Of a DNA stretch of 64,000 bases, positions 24,734-37,715 are shown one piece after another. Position numbers and translations under genes: made by a program. Positions within the stretch are counted from its first letter, which is position 1, and each line of letters opens with the position of its first letter. This stretch comes from Trichoderma breve (taxonomy: Eukaryota > Ascomycota > Sordariomycetes > Hypocreales > Hypocreaceae). The notes beneath the pieces were generated by a model, which did not search any database, was not told where the DNA came from, and was given only the letters and a program-made list of their open reading frames with translations. Where the stretch lies: assembly GCF_028502605.1 (NCBI RefSeq), contig NW_026611594.1, forward strand, positions 1,381,501 to 1,445,500, in the 5' to 3' direction.

Positions 24734-25181
24734 TTAATTTTTGTTTCACCACATCAAGGCCAATTCAGTTGATGGACGATGGCTCTATAATGTCTCCTCG
24801 CTTGTCCAAGATGTGCCCGCCAACCAACAGTTCACATGACAAAATCTCAATGAGGCTTAGTAGTAGATTCCGAAGCACTGTGGCGGCAAATACTACACAG
24901 TATTCTGTTAGAGGGCAGGCTCGCAATTTCACTAACTAGCATCACAATATTGTGCGTACATTTAGTAGCGTCTACTTTGAAGAGCCACTTCATATAGGGC
25001 GGCTTGTTGAAAGGAATAGACAATACCGAATGTAGAGCTGTTATGTTTCAGCATTTCAAATGTTATCATCTAAATCACGTCACGAAACCTTAGTTCCTTC
25101 TAGGAGCACCTAACGGTACCTTATCAGCATTTGTTGAATTAAATAATCTATCTACTACTAATAAAGTAAATCTGCGTTTTT
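24734..25181. other. Convergent spacer
   Basis: Non-coding sequence between the 3' ends of the monooxygenase and the next regulator. No extra exon could be supported. Confidence 0.5.
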
Positions 25182-27314
25182 TCATGAATCGTATGTGTCG
25201 TAAGGTAAAACCTGTTCAATACCAGCAAAAAAGTCCATATAGTCTATGGAAACATGTGGTTCGATGCTACCATCAAGTAGCGGCATGAAAGACAGCACAT
25301 TCGAATTCATTGAAGGGTCTGTTATGGAATCGGAGACATTCGGCGAATCGGTAACAGGTGCTTCTTGGTGGGAGGCCATCATTCCCGATGTCATGAACCC
25401 AGCCAAGTCTATCGGGCTTCTATCATTGCCTTGTCTCGCAGCTAAGCCTTTCAACAAAGCCTCGACCCTAGTCAATCTACGCTTCAGAATATCCATGCCG
25501 CACCAGAAAATGATAGATCGATCCATATTGAGGGAGAGGAGCTCGTAATTCGATTCAGCTAGTTGCTTATTGAAAGACAAAGGCCCAAAGATACGACAGG
25601 CGATTTGTGCCGCAGCAGCAATCCATAGTGTGTTGATCATGAAGGGATTGACATATTTGTAGTGCTCACCAGAACTATTACGTACCATAGTGATAACATC
25701 TTCGGCAGCCTTCATATAGTTCGACCATAATGGATGATTAGAAATCTTGTTTTCGCTTCCTCTGTTCAGAGTATTCGCATCCAATTCGGCCATCCAAGGC
25801 GCCTCAGAAGCAATTTGATGGTGAAAGATCATGAACTGGACAAGTTGTGTCATGATGTGAATGCAATATATGTCGCTGTGAAACTGGCGACAGCTAATAT
25901 CTTGTGGAGACCTTCTAGTCAGGAAGTCCAGCGCCTGCCCATGATACATAAGGTCAGAGGGAAGAGAGTTAGTCGTGCAGTAAAGACAGTTGGCTAGAAT
26001 GGTCACATCGGCCATATTTGTCGTTGAATCGGTATTGAGTTTGTAATCCGATAGAAGTAACTGACAATTGTACACAAAGGAGTTGATGACGATGTACCAA
26101 GCTTTGGGGCTAAGATTGCCTGACTCCTGCAAATGTTTCCAGCGGAGATTCGGATCCACAGCAAGATAACAACTCTTTTGAGGGCTATCACTGAACCAGC
26201 AGCTGTCGGGGACTGGTAGAAACGTGAAGTTATAGCCCCAGTTGATAGCCATTGGTAGGCGCCTAATGGCACTGGCAAGGACGTCCATCTCCCAGATGGC
26301 CCACCAAGCTCTTCTTTTCTCTTCAAGTATGGACCAGTGCTCCGTATCGATGCTGTAATTATCCGCATCTGCCTGTTGATGGGACGGAAAATCCACTCGG
26401 TGAAGGTCCAGCTCGTATGCTAGTCGGATGCAAACCCCCAGATGTCTCCATGACTTTGACCGGACGCTCTGTGTCAATTGGTAAAAGGTCAAGAGAATAT
26501 ATGCCTGAAGGAGCCATAGTGGAGCCACTGCATCGTCAAGTTGTTCAAGAGCTTCATTCAAGCGTTTTGAGGCGATGTAAGCGAAATGAGAATGTGGGGG
26601 GCATTCGGTAGGGCGAGATGGTGTACTGAAGGAAGAATGAGATCTCGCAGCGAAGGCGAATATCGCGGCTACTAAAGCTTCAGCTTCGGTTGCAGATTGC
26701 ATGCGAGAGAGCTTCTCCTCGATTTCATACGGCTTGAAAAGCGTAAAGGTTGTCATGTTGTTGAAATATGATTCCATCCTGTTGCTATTTGTTAACGCGG
26801 TAGGATCCATGGTTGGAAGCGCCCTCGATAGCCAGGACATGCTTAGAAATGTTCTACGTAAAATTATTTGAGATTAGAATGAGGCTTACAGATAGTGGTA
26901 CAGATCTTTAGATATCGCCAGGCCCTCACAAACGCGCCCCACAATCGCTTCTGGATTCAGGCCTTCGAAAGATGGGGCCTGCTCTCGTCGTGGCTGAATT
27001 TCGTGTGAAGGATGCATGATCTGGGAAAAAGTTGTCGCACTCGCAGGAGTGTTATGTCCATCATCACTAGTCGCTATTGGGGGGAACTGTCTCGATGGTG
27101 GAAGACTCTGGGAGGATTCTTGAAAAGGCTCTCTGGCTTTAGAAAGAGGCGAACCACTTGCGGGTAAGACATTATTTGAGATGGCGGCATCGGGAGAAGC
27201 ATCGGGAGAATCACGCGGAGTGGCTTTCCTCGCAGGGCGTCCATTGCGTGCATTGGTGTGCCTACGAGCGTTTTTTTGGGTACTCCCTTTAAAACATCAG
27301 ATCAGTTTTTCGGG

Positions 27315-27346
<32 letters not shown>

Positions 27347-27693
27347 CGAAAAAGACAAAAACATGTAACGGCTGATCAGGGCAAGAGGTTTGGACCGACC
27401 AATTTTGGGACCTGGCTTTTTGTGACATGTAGGATATTCGCATATGCCGCTTACCCTATCACAGAGGGAACAGATGGGTAAAGCCCGATTGCTAGAAGAA
27501 GAGATAAGCGTATATTCACGAAGCAAAAGCGATAGCCAGCCCTTAAGATTGTGAGCACTAACCACTTCACTTTTCTCCTGGAGTTTGGGACTGTTAGCAG
27601 GCCGATTCTCTATGGTGGGACAAATTCGTAAGCATACCTTCTGCAGGCATTGCACGAGAATTCGGAAACGGAATGGGTAGCTGCTTCATGCAT
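25182..27693 (-). CDS. Zn2Cys6 transcription factor with Fungal_trans domain
   Basis: Exons 27693-27638, 27577-27563 (15 bases), 27491-27400, 27286-26890 and 26853-25182 give 743 residues. The zinc cluster (Cys14, 17, 24, 31, 34, 41) only appears when three exons are joined; the 15-base exon supplies RRKVK. The third intron (GTCGGT donor, less certain) holds a run of 29 T on the plus strand. A low-complexity Ser/Pro linker precedes the PF04082-type domain, recognised by the AYELDLHR stretch and the hydrophobic helices around it. It converges on the monooxygenase and is divergent from the NmrA-like gene, so it is a candidate regulator of module 2. Confidence 0.88.
27318..27346. repeat. Poly(T) tract inside an intron
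   Basis: There are 29 consecutive T on the plus strand, hence A in the transcript, within the third intron of the regulator. It is a hypervariable-length candidate and a likely site of sequencing error. Confidence 0.9.
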
Positions 27694-28550
27694 GATTTTG
27701 TGTGGGCGTCTTGATCGATCACGGAACAATTTCCAGAAAACTACAAAAGCAGCAAAGAAGTAGTATGATATCAGCGATGCAGGGTACTGAGGTAAGGAAG
27801 AGGTATGGGGAGTTTGAGCGAAGTTCTAGCTGTATTAAAAGTCGGCGGCATGTCTTTAACTTATTGTGCCGAGTCATGGCTCGCGAGAACTTCACAGGTC
27901 GCGAGGCGGACAACTTCACAAGTCGCGAAGCGCGAAGTTAGTAATCAAGCCATCGTTTCCGAGTGATTTTAAGCATGAAGGCCAATTCGCAGAGCTAGCC
28001 GAACTAAATTGATGTACCGGTAACGACGTAGTAGCGTGGCAAGTTCTTTCTATTTACTATTGCCACACCGCCATTGGACATCAGTTTTTGCCTTTCATAG
28101 TAAAGAAGTGGGTAAATTTACACAACTATTACCACATGGGAATTAGAGACTTTTAATCTGATGTTAAGGTTTAGTAAAAAGCAGTTGCTGAAATCCACTG
28201 GAGGTTATCCAAAACGTTCATGTGCCTCACGGGTGTATATGTGACTAAGTAACGGAGGAACTTCGTCGAGCCGGCTTCAGAGAACATTGTGAGTTCGGCC
28301 GTCTAGTCCGTTGTCGTGGCGATTGCCTCAAAACAGGCGATGGGCAGAATGGAATTACATAAGTGGACAGGTTAGTATATAGCTACCATGTTAGTGAGCT
28401 TTGAACATCGCGTCTGTTCTCAATAAGTTTCATCTGTTTCAGCACAGCCTACTTGTCTCATAAACACAGCGACATTACCATCCACCTTCGACTTCGAACT
28501 GCACAAGTTTCTTCAACCATACCGGTTTGCACAGATTAAGCTCCGACACA
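27694..28550. promoter_or_regulatory. Divergent promoter of the regulator and the NmrA-like gene
   Basis: This non-coding region includes a tandem repeat of about 21 bases at 27888-27908 and 27912-27932 (core ACTTCACARGTCGCGARGCG). Nothing else recognisable was found. Confidence 0.45.
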
Positions 28551-29721
28551 ATGGCTACCAAGAAAATTATCGCAGTACTCGGTTCAACAGGCAATCAGGG
28601 TGGCTCTGTTGCCAAGATATTCCTGAGTGACCCTAAACTCAAGAAAGATTGGACTGTCCGTGCTATTACCCGAGACGTTACTAAGGCATCTGCCAAGAAG
28701 CTTGAAAGCCAAGGTGCTGAGCTTGTTGCAGTAAGTTCAGAAGAGGAGCCGTCTCTTTCTTCAACCAAGACAAGATCTCTATGATCTCAGCGACTGACAG
28801 CGGTAGGCCGACATAAATGACGGCAAGTCATTAGCCAAGGCATTTTCTGGTGCTGCAGCAATTTTTGCTGTCACAAACTACTGGGATACTATGAGCAAAG
28901 AACGTGAAGAGCAACAAGGCAGGACCATTGTGGATGCGGCGAAGGTTAGCCAAGCCTGTGCATGATCGAGTGTTTTGGGCTCAAATACTAAGCTATCGGA
29001 TACAGGATGCTCGAGTACAACACTTTATTTACAGTTCGTTAATCGATGTTGCTAAAGGTAAGCTCCTATGTGCCCCCCAGATCAAATTACAAGAAATAGT
29101 TTAGTTATACTTACTCTATTTGGATGCGTTGAAGCTACCAATGGTAAATTGGCCAATGTTTATCATTTCGATAGTAAGGCCGCTGTTGAGCAATATGCTC
29201 GGGACGCTGGAATCCCAGCAACTTTCTTTCAGCCGGGTTTCTTCATGTCGAATATCCCTGGACAGCTGCTCGCTCAAGAGTCGCCGGAAAAGCCGTGGAC
29301 ACTGGCGCTGCCAACCCCAGAAACAGCGCCTTTCCCCATGTTTGACGCCGAGGCTGATACGGGAAAATTCGTCAAGGCCATCGTACTGAAGCGTGACGAG
29401 GTCCTAGGCAAGCGCGTGCTTGGTGCCACAGCATACCAGACTCCCACAGAGATTCTTGCTGACTTTAAGAGCGCCTTCCCTAATGCCGGCAAGGATGCTA
29501 AATTCTTCTCCCTCCCTCACGAAATGTTTACAGCTACATTGAAAGGACAAGGGATGCCAGATTTTGCAGCCGAAGAGCTATTGCAAAACTTCCGCCTGAT
29601 GGATGAGGGTGGTTACTACGCTGGAGAGAAACTAGATTGGAGCTTATCTATTCTCGAGGATAAGCCAACAACTTGGCTGGAACATTTGAAGGCAGCAAAG
29701 GCCTTCCAAGGCCTGAATTAG
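28551..29721 (+). CDS. NmrA-like family NAD(P)-binding protein
   Basis: Exons 28551-28730, 28807-28944, 29006-29057 and 29135-29721 give 318 residues. The Rossmann motif GSTGNQGG is at 11-18, the GxxGxxG variant of atypical short-chain dehydrogenases. AIFAVTNYWDTMSKE and HFIYSSLIDVAK follow as in NmrA/HSCARG proteins, with FFQPGFFMSN in the second half. Members either sense the NADP redox state and act as co-regulators or reduce small aromatic compounds; the sequence does not decide. The in-frame ATG at 28551 (MATKKII) is the natural start. It is the upstream neighbour of the esterase, on the same strand. Confidence 0.9.
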
Positions 29722-30606
29722 CCATCGCAGCGGTAAATGATAGGTTCTCATCTCAGCAGAATTGTACTCATAGAATTGTTTATTGAAGAAGTTTGAAATA
29801 AAACCATTACTTTACCGGAAGTGACGCAGTGAACAAAACTACCTATGCTCTAATGATAAGCTATTATCACGTCATAATGAATTGCAATATATTTGAGAAT
29901 GAATCAAGCAACCCAAGACCAAAACTCTGACGTGTCTAATGAGTATAGGGTGACCGTTTAATCCGAGTAACCTTGAAAATACGATGTTTCTACGTGACTC
30001 TTACTGATACTTGATCAGGCAGAACCCTTGATGCCAACTCTCCGGGATGCCGAGAGCCGCTGCTGAGTTGCGAAAGCCGCTGATAAGTTGTGGCTCGGTG
30101 GGCCCGGAAGTCAAGTTAGTTGCAGCACGCCTCAGCTGTATTTTGGCGGTTTGGCATTCGCAAGAGAAGATACAAGTAAACAAACAAGAATGTATGACAT
30201 TAACACACCATGCTGCCGAGGACTAGTTATTTGGGCAACACACTATATTCAATTCAGCAAGCAATACCTGCATAGGCTTGTACAGTGGTCTGGATCAGAT
30301 AGAGATCCAACACTTGCACACAAAATTAATAAAATCATTATACAGAGCGCTCTTGTGAATATTTAAAATTCGCCTCGCATACTTAATTGGGCCGGCGCGC
30401 GTTGACTTCGGACAGATTTCCTCAGCGGACAGTACAACTCCGTCGCGGCTGGATTTGTACACTGAAAGTCAAGTATATATGCATATATATTGCCTTCGGG
30501 ATGAAATGGATACTCATCAAGTGCATTTTTTTTTACATCTAAATAAAACAAGTAAAACACGGCCACAGCGCATCCAGTATTGCCATTCTCATTCCAGTAG
30601 CTCAAG
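29722..30606. promoter_or_regulatory. Intergenic, promoter of the esterase
   Basis: This region holds an imperfect tandem repeat at 30054-30090 (AGCCGCTGMTRAGTTG twice, 21 bases apart). No coding frame is supported. Confidence 0.4.
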
Positions 30607-31934
30607 ATGGTTATCACTAAGAAAGAGGGCGAGTATGTTCCTGTGGACCCTAACTTTAGGCCTCTACCGAAGTTCGGCCATTTCAGCGAGCTGGATCCAG
30701 AGTACGCAAAGCTCAGACCGATGTTGAATAGCATGATGGAGGGCTTGTGGCAGCCTGAGACATCTTTGGAAGATTTTCGCAAAGCCTGGCTCAACAGCCC
30801 ACCGGCGCCCGAAGGATGCCCTGTAGAGGGCAAGGATGTCCTTACTGAGACACGGATGATCCCAACTCGTGACGGTGCCGAGATCGAGATTAAGTTGTAC
30901 ACGGCTAAAAATAAGCGTCCTGGCTCTGCGATGGTTGTACGCTACCATGGTGGAGGGTGGGTTGTTGGTGGGCATTGCACTGAACATTCCGAAAATCTCA
31001 TGATTGCAGGTTGGACAAATTCAGTGGTGGTCAGTGTTGATTACAGACAGTAAGTGGAATACGAATGGGGAAAAAACATGGATGACTCAGTTTATTAACA
31101 TGAAATAGGGCCCCCGAGTACAAATTTCCATATGCAGCCAACGACTGCTTCGATGCACTGAAATGGGTAGGTGATGTGTATATATCACGTTGTGATACAC
31201 AAATCGCTCAAGCATAGACTCTGGACTAACGTGAGGTAGTGCGGGAAAAACGCTGCTTCACTCGGGGCTGATGCATCGAAAATTATCCTCAACGGAAGTA
31301 GTGCTGGCGGAAACCTAGTAAGTCATGCTACCCAGCATGAAATTCCTTTACAGAGGCTTCCAATCTTGGGACGCGTTAACCAACCACTTAAAAGGCTAGT
31401 GTTGTCGCCATCATGGCCCGAGATGAAGGATTCCAGGGTATCGTAGCGCAAATTCTCACGTTCCCAGTAATGTGCCATCCCAAATTCTTTCCCAGAGAGG
31501 CGTATGAAATGGGTAGTTATCAGCAAAACTCCAACGACAGTGTGGTTACTGCTGCGCGGATGGAGTGGTTTTGGGATATGTACTTGCCGGAGCCGACGGC
31601 CGACTGGCGCTCCTCGCCGTTGCTTGCACAGTCCCTGCAAAACCTACCACCAGCGTGTAAGTTATTAACCATTCAGCCCTATTTTCATGCTTCTGTGCAT
31701 GAAAATTGATTTCCACTAATAACCCTGGACTCTACAGTAATTATAGCCGCAGGGTGCGATATTCATCGGGATGAGGCAATCGCGTACGCAGAGCGGTTGC
31801 AAAATGAGGGGGCTGACACACAGTTAAAGATATACAAGGGAATGCCGCACTGTTTCTATATGCTTCAGACGCATCCAGAGACAAAGGACTATTACAAAAG
31901 AATAGTAGAGTTTGTTGGGAAATTTTCTAACTAA
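30607..31934 (+). CDS. Alpha/beta-hydrolase fold-3 esterase (HSL family)
   Basis: Exons 30607-31049, 31109-31166, 31240-31317, 31395-31656 and 31738-31934 give 345 residues. The oxyanion-hole motif HGGGW is at 114-118, the nucleophile motif GSSAGG at 186-191 with Ser188, the acid Asp288 in GCDIHRDE and the base His318 in PHCF. The catalytic triad is therefore complete. No signal peptide is evident, so the enzyme is probably intracellular. HSL-type enzymes cleave esters or lactones of small carboxylic acids. Beside a Baeyer-Villiger monooxygenase the simplest reading is hydrolysis of the ester or lactone it forms, as bacterial HapE/HapD do with hydroxyacetophenone; that is inference. Confidence 0.94.
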
Positions 31935-32517
31935 GCCCAACAAGCTGGGAACCTCTTCATGATTAGAATGCTATTGCTATCTACAACACACATGTATGCA
32001 AAACAAAGTGGGCCTGGAAGCGATCCATGTAGCCAGACGCTGAACTTGGACGCTATTTTGAGCATATCATCCTGAATGGGAAACCCCAGTATGTCTTCTG
32101 GCTTTTTATGACATTTGCATAGTAACAAAGACTCTGAATACCTGTGACCTCGCATAGCACAACCGTCATGAGAAACGTGAAGGCCATTCACTTCTTCAAT
32201 TCAACCTGGAATATTGCATTTCCACTGCCTCGCAAGTCATTTGTATAGCAGTAACCATAGTCAAATTGAGTATGCTGGGTTTCGCTCTTTGGTTGACAAT
32301 CCTCCATGTCTCCAGCTGTGAAACGTGAAATTACACTGAATGACTGCATTTGCTGAATGAAAGAGTATGTGGCATTATTTCACACTTGAGATCTTTCTAG
32401 CACGAAACGATGGAACTTGAAGGCCATTGCGTCAAATATTTGTTGACCCAAAACGTATTCTCTATCTCGCCTTACTACTGGACTGGATCACCAAACAAGC
32501 GTTCTCGTGTTTGTTCA
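31935..32517. other. Convergent spacer
   Basis: Non-coding sequence between the esterase and P450 3' ends. No other feature is seen. Confidence 0.5.
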
Positions 32518-34256
32518 TCATGAGGCTTTCTCAACGGCCGCACGAAGAGCAGTGTCGTTTCGAGGTACAAAGTATGATTTGAAGCGGGGAGGCAGAGCAA
32601 CCAGGCTCTTGGGGTCTGCATTTCCAGTGACGGGATGACAGTCCACGTCGTCATACTTCTTGATATAGAAGCTATTGAGCAAGCGGATGAAGACGAGGTA
32701 AAGCTCGCGATTGGCCAAGAGAGAGCCAGCACACATACGATAACCGACACCATATGTGAACAACGGTGCATCGGGTTGCTCAAGCCATCTTTCAGGACGA
32801 AAGACTTCAGGATCAGTCCAAACCTTCTCGTCTGTCACATCCATTAGCACATCTCGTACAGAAAATCTTAGCCATGGCATGAGTGAGGAGCTACGTACCC
32901 ATGTTGCAAGCCCACGCATTAAGGAATACCATTGTACCCTTGGGAATAACGGTGCCTTGGTATGGCAAATCTTTCACAGAAGCGCGAGGAAGAGCTAGAC
33001 GGAGAACTGTGTAATACCGAAGAGCCTCCTTGACAAGAGCAACAACGTATACACACTTTTGATCGTCATTCTCGTCACACATAGGCTGGTCTTCACCATA
33101 ATGCTTGCGAATTGCCACAATAGCTTTTTCTTGGATCTCGGGATGCTGAGAGAGTAACGCGACAAACCAAGCAACCTGCGTGGTGACAGTATCTAGACCG
33201 CCCGAAAGCATAGTTAGGCTGATTGAAGTGAGCTCATCTTTGCTCAACTTTGTTTCCTTGTCTAGAATAACATTGGCTTGGATGCAAGGTTGGTGGGTTC
33301 CTGTTGCAATGCGCTCATCAAGAGAATTATTGAGATCCGTCAAGTACCTATCGCGGCGATCGCGCATTTCACGGGCCTTGGATGAGTGAAAATTGATGGG
33401 ATTCAAGCGCAGAATAGGAATGTAGTCTTGTAAATTCCCCGTGGTAGACCTAAATTTGCTGATCTCTTCTTCAACGTGGGTAATCTCTCCGAATAGGTCG
33501 TCTTTTTGAGTTTTTAACCGCGTTCCCCAGTTGAGGGTCAGGGCGAGGGAAAGTGAAAGCCGCTGAATCATTGGCATAGGATCCACGGGTGTCTGGCCAG
33601 CGTTACCATACTCGAAAAGTTCATTGATAAAATCCCTACTTTCCACTTCAAGGTGAGGAACGTAGGTTGCGACAGAAGGTCGATTAAGTGCTGACGCTGC
33701 GCCTTTTCTTCGCCGCTTCAACGAGTCGCTGTATGGGGAAGTACCAATAGTTGTACCAGCTGTGTCAGACAGTACCTTTGAACAGAGCAATCAATATTTG
33801 CAATGCTACAGTTGGAAAGGCGGTCGGCCCCTTGAACGATTCAAGGTAAAACGCGTTATTGCGACATTCTCGTTTTGCTTCACTGACCTTATGAAATGTG
33901 TATAGCTCCGGCCTGGAACTTAACGTTTGGGCATTTGAACCAAACACCGATTTAGCGGCTGAAGCTGAGTTGACGACAACAACGGGAATGTTTCCAAGCA
34001 TGATTTGGTAGACGTCGCCGTACTGCTTAGCCCATTGCCGATACTTTTCGGCAGCATTGACACGGATATCCCAGATGTTACCCAACAAAGGAAGACCTTT
34101 AGGTCCATTCATATGAGGAATTTTGGCATTCTTGCGGATAACTTCGTTCACCAGAACGTAGATGATAGGGAGAGAGAGAGCGCCAATAAAGAGGTGTTGC
34201 ACTGAGTCCCGCAGAATTCTCTCCAGCAAGACCGCAAATGCTGCGGAATTTAGCAT
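32518..34256 (-). CDS. Cytochrome P450, CYP504-like (phenylacetate hydroxylase type)
   Basis: Exons 34256-33888, 33775-32899 and 32831-32518 give 519 residues. An N-terminal hydrophobic anchor (about residues 20-38) precedes the proline-rich hinge GPKGLPLLGN. The block AGTTIGTSPYSDSLKRRRK is characteristic of the CYP504 group in my recollection. The I-helix reads SGGLDTV, the ExxR motif is KEALR, the PERW block is FRPERW, and the haem loop is FTYGVGYRMCAG with Cys449. Tyr replaces the usual second Phe of the loop, which is tolerated. CYP504 enzymes hydroxylate phenylacetate or its hydroxy forms en route to homogentisate. It shares a 502-base divergent promoter with the next regulator. Confidence 0.93.
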
Positions 34257-34758
34257 TGTGGTGGGTTTTTGAACTGTCCCAGAGAGACTTTGTTGTTTTC
34301 ATTGAAGGGGAGAGAACAAATAATTGAGAGCTCACTGGTAGAAGACATGAGATTAGGGCTATATGGCAGCAGCACGATACTCGAAGAAAGTTCTCTTATA
34401 TACCAGAGCCTTTGCCCACCACGGGACTGAGACGCTGAGGTAGGCACAGCTGTGAAAGATGGGGGATCCTGGGGCAGTGGGCCTAGTACGAGTCTAGGAT
34501 GGACTTCCCCACGCGGAATCGGTTTGCTCATTGTGTGCTCGGAATCTCGGAATTTCCCGAGCCAGCCTTTATTATGTGCATACAGAGTAGTCTGCGACTA
34601 TTCTAGCACCATTCTCAGGACAACGGAACCAAGGCCTGTCTCTTTCTTTGATCCTCGCCAATCCTCCGTATCCTGCTCACCACACTCGGCTTTTCCGCTC
34701 CGCACGCCGCTGCCAATACGTGCTCGCGTGCTGTACGCTCCTCCCTCTCATTTTCGTC
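34257..34758. promoter_or_regulatory. Divergent promoter of the P450 and the regulator
   Basis: This 502-base region separates the two start codons. Pyrimidine-rich stretches lie upstream of both starts. No factor-specific site is convincing. Confidence 0.45.
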
Positions 34759-37296
34759 ATGTCAGACTACAAACCCACAGAGTACGAAGACCAAGACTCA
34801 ACCGAGGAACGGCCTGCACCCCCGACTAAACGCAGAAAATACACCGCTGTAGCCTGGTACGCTGCACACTCTGACCGAGGCTCCGGCCCTTTTATTTGTC
34901 ACTTTTTCTTATATTTTTTCCGAATTGACCTGTCTTTTTGGGAGAGAATTATTGACTAAGTGGACAAACATATGGGCAAACAGGGGCAACTTGACTACAG
35001 CTGACTTGACATCATGAGTATAGTGATGAATGCAGGCGGCGTAAACTGAAGTGTGTCCCGGGCCAGACCGACGATTGCTGCCGGAGGTGTGCGTCCAAAG
35101 GGCTGGCCACATGCAGCTACAAAGCTCTCCGTCATGACTTTGTAGATAGATCTACGTGTGGGAACGAGTGAGCCCCCATTCCAAGGTTCCCCCATCAACA
35201 TATTCATCCCGGTAGCTGGAAGACGAGACTGATCTTGTTCCCAAATCGCAGTGTAGTGGCGGCACTGAGTCAAGATGTAAAGATTCTGAAGGATACAATG
35301 AATGAGTGGATGGCAGTAGTCAGACAACTCACCACGAATGGAGCTGCCGAACTTCCTCGGCGTCCCTCCGGAGCTGACCCAACATCCGATAACTTCCTGC
35401 CACGAGAAGCCCATGTCCTCGTTTCGCCACAAGGCATATCTTGCTCCGAAGCATTACCGTCTACCTCAGTGACCAATACTATAGTGGTAAGACCTTTACC
35501 CCCAGCCTTCAAATCAGTTAAGACAGATGACATCTTACTAACCCATGTAGACTCGCGAAACTACCTCAACGCATGTTGATCAAAATGTACCAGAGAAGCC
35601 TCAGTTTATTGGTCTCACTAGATCTGTCCACGGTGTTGAAGTAGGCGAACAGGTGGAATTCCCGCAAGTCGAATTGCCTCCTCCTACCGGACAGCAGTTC
35701 CGTTCTTTGTCTCCCAAAGAGCCAGATCAGTATTTTGATGAAGATTTCTGGAAAGGCTGTAACCCTTCCGAGTTTGCACGCTTAATTTGCGTCTTCCAGG
35801 AAGAAGTGGAATCAGTATATCCATGCCTGGACACGAATTATCTCATCTCCAACGCGCCTGAGGTCATCAGGTTAGGCCAGTTACCTAAGGACGCTACTCA
35901 AAACATCACTGACAGGCAGGATTCGTGCATCGGCTTAAAGGATTTACAGCTTGCCAAAATTGCTATTGCTACAGCAATGGTAATCGAAGGACATGGGAAG
36001 AGTGATAACAGCACAGCAATGGTTATCTCGGTCGAACGGAGCGTCATGAGCATTCTGCAACCAAGTTCCGGCCTGAAGGACTTGCAGTTGCTTATTCTTC
36101 TAGTGAGAACAGTTCACTTACAATTCATTCGATATCAGATAACAACTGACATGGCTTTGTTCATCAGAGTATATACTACTTTCATATCGACGAGGATCTA
36201 CTCGCTTGGCGAATCATAGGCCACGCCTGTCGTGAAGCACTTGTCCTAGGCCTGCATCGGCGAATCACGCTATTCGAAACGTTTCCTATTAAAGAGCACC
36301 GCGATTTGGCTGTGAGAGTCTTCTGGACCATCTATGTGCTTGACCGGCGCTGGAGCTTTGGCACCAACCTGTCATTTGCATTGGTGGATCGTGATATTGA
36401 CGTGGAACTGCCAGAGCCGGTAAGAATTATCCAAGTTAACAACGGCCTTGGGTTGTTTTCTTCAAGTTCCAGTCTAACGGCTTCTCTAGGGCCAGGATTG
36501 TGCATACCTCCAATGCATGGTCGGATATGGACGCCTATGTTCGACTATGTGGGATGCACTGATGCCCTTTGGGTTCCATGCCAATGAGAATCCCGAAGAA
36601 AAAACAACAGAACTTGACACAAAGACCCAAGAATGGCTAGAGTCAATCCCTGTGCAACTCCGACTCTGTCACCCGCGGCTCGGTCTGGCTACCCGGGCAC
36701 AGCCTCCCGTCTTGCACAGATTGCGGGCCTTGCTCTACTTAAGAGGCAACCATTTTCGCATACTGATATACCGATACTATCTCCTTGGGCCAAATCGGAT
36801 CAGGAACTCGTATCGCAACGCATGGTTAGCTGTCGAAATTGCGCAAGACAGCATCCAAGTGCTAGTCCATCTCAACGATTCCTCGGATATTTACCGACGT
36901 CAGCAGGCCGCTTTCAATTACTTCTTGCTTAGCGCCCTGGCTATTCTTTTCCTAGCCGTTTGTAACGACCCCGAAACCTTTGCAGCACCGTGTAAGAAAT
37001 CGCTTCATTCAGCTATTGAGCTCTTGCGCCATTTCTCTAGCCAAAGCCGGGGGAGTCGCAGACTTTGGAGCAGCGTCAGAGGCATCATCCCCCGGCTTCG
37101 TCGGCTTGAGAGTCGCAGAACTGAGGATGTCGCCCAACAGGATGTAGCAGGTCCTCAGAGAGAAGCAAAGAGAACAAGTGAAGGATCTACGGACGCAGTC
37201 CCGGCATTACGGTCCCCTGAGGTGGGACCTACAGGAGATACCAGACTTTGTGAAGGCGGTACCAGTGCTCTCAGAAAGCCTGCATTGAACAGATGA
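34759..37296 (+). CDS. Zn2Cys6 transcription factor with Fungal_trans domain
   Basis: Exons 34759-34856, 35024-35167, 35252-35486, 35551-36102, 36168-36419 and 36490-37296 give 695 residues. The first intron (167 bases) sits in the first cysteine codon of the zinc cluster (Cys33, 36, 43, 52, 55, 63; an extra Cys at 51). The PF04082-type domain is recognised by WRIIGHACREALVLGLHR and VFWTIYVLDRRWSF. The frame ends at TGA (37294-37296), yet the same frame stays open for another 86 codons to 37557 and looks like a regulator C-terminus (LMGLFETFEQ). A missed intron or a nonsense change is possible. It is divergent from the P450. Confidence 0.8.
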
Positions 37297-37560
37297 GGTT
37301 CTTACAACGTTGACAGTTACTCAAGACCTCCCCCAGGACATAATAGGAACTCAGAGATGACCCCTGATTTAACCACTCCGGATTTCGTCAGCATGAGCAA
37401 TGAACTTATGGGGCTCTTTGAGACATTTGAACAAGGTCCCTATCCTCATCCGCAAGCTGATACCGCGACCTGTTGGGACAATAACATTTACGCCCCAAAT
37501 TTTCTGAGTGAGGACCAAGGGGAGATCTCATGGCATTTTAACGAGCTCATCCAATAGAAC
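37297..37560 (+). other. Possible C-terminal extension of the preceding regulator
   Basis: This is 87 codons with the stop, in the same frame as the last exon and separated from it only by TGA. The sequence ends in an acidic, aromatic tail (ISWHFNELIQ) of the sort that closes many Fungal_trans regulators. It may be reached by splicing out a segment that includes the TGA, or it may be lost coding sequence. Confidence 0.45.
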
Positions 37561-37715
37561 AAAATGCGTTTACACGTAATAGCCAAAATTAAGAAGAGTC
37601 AGGAATCTTGCAGTTTTCTATCCGCATTAAACCCTAGGCAGTGAAGTACAAAGTTTAAGGCTCTGTATTGACTTTGTGCTTAAAGAACGTATCATGCTTC
37701 TCCGCTCGCAATTTA

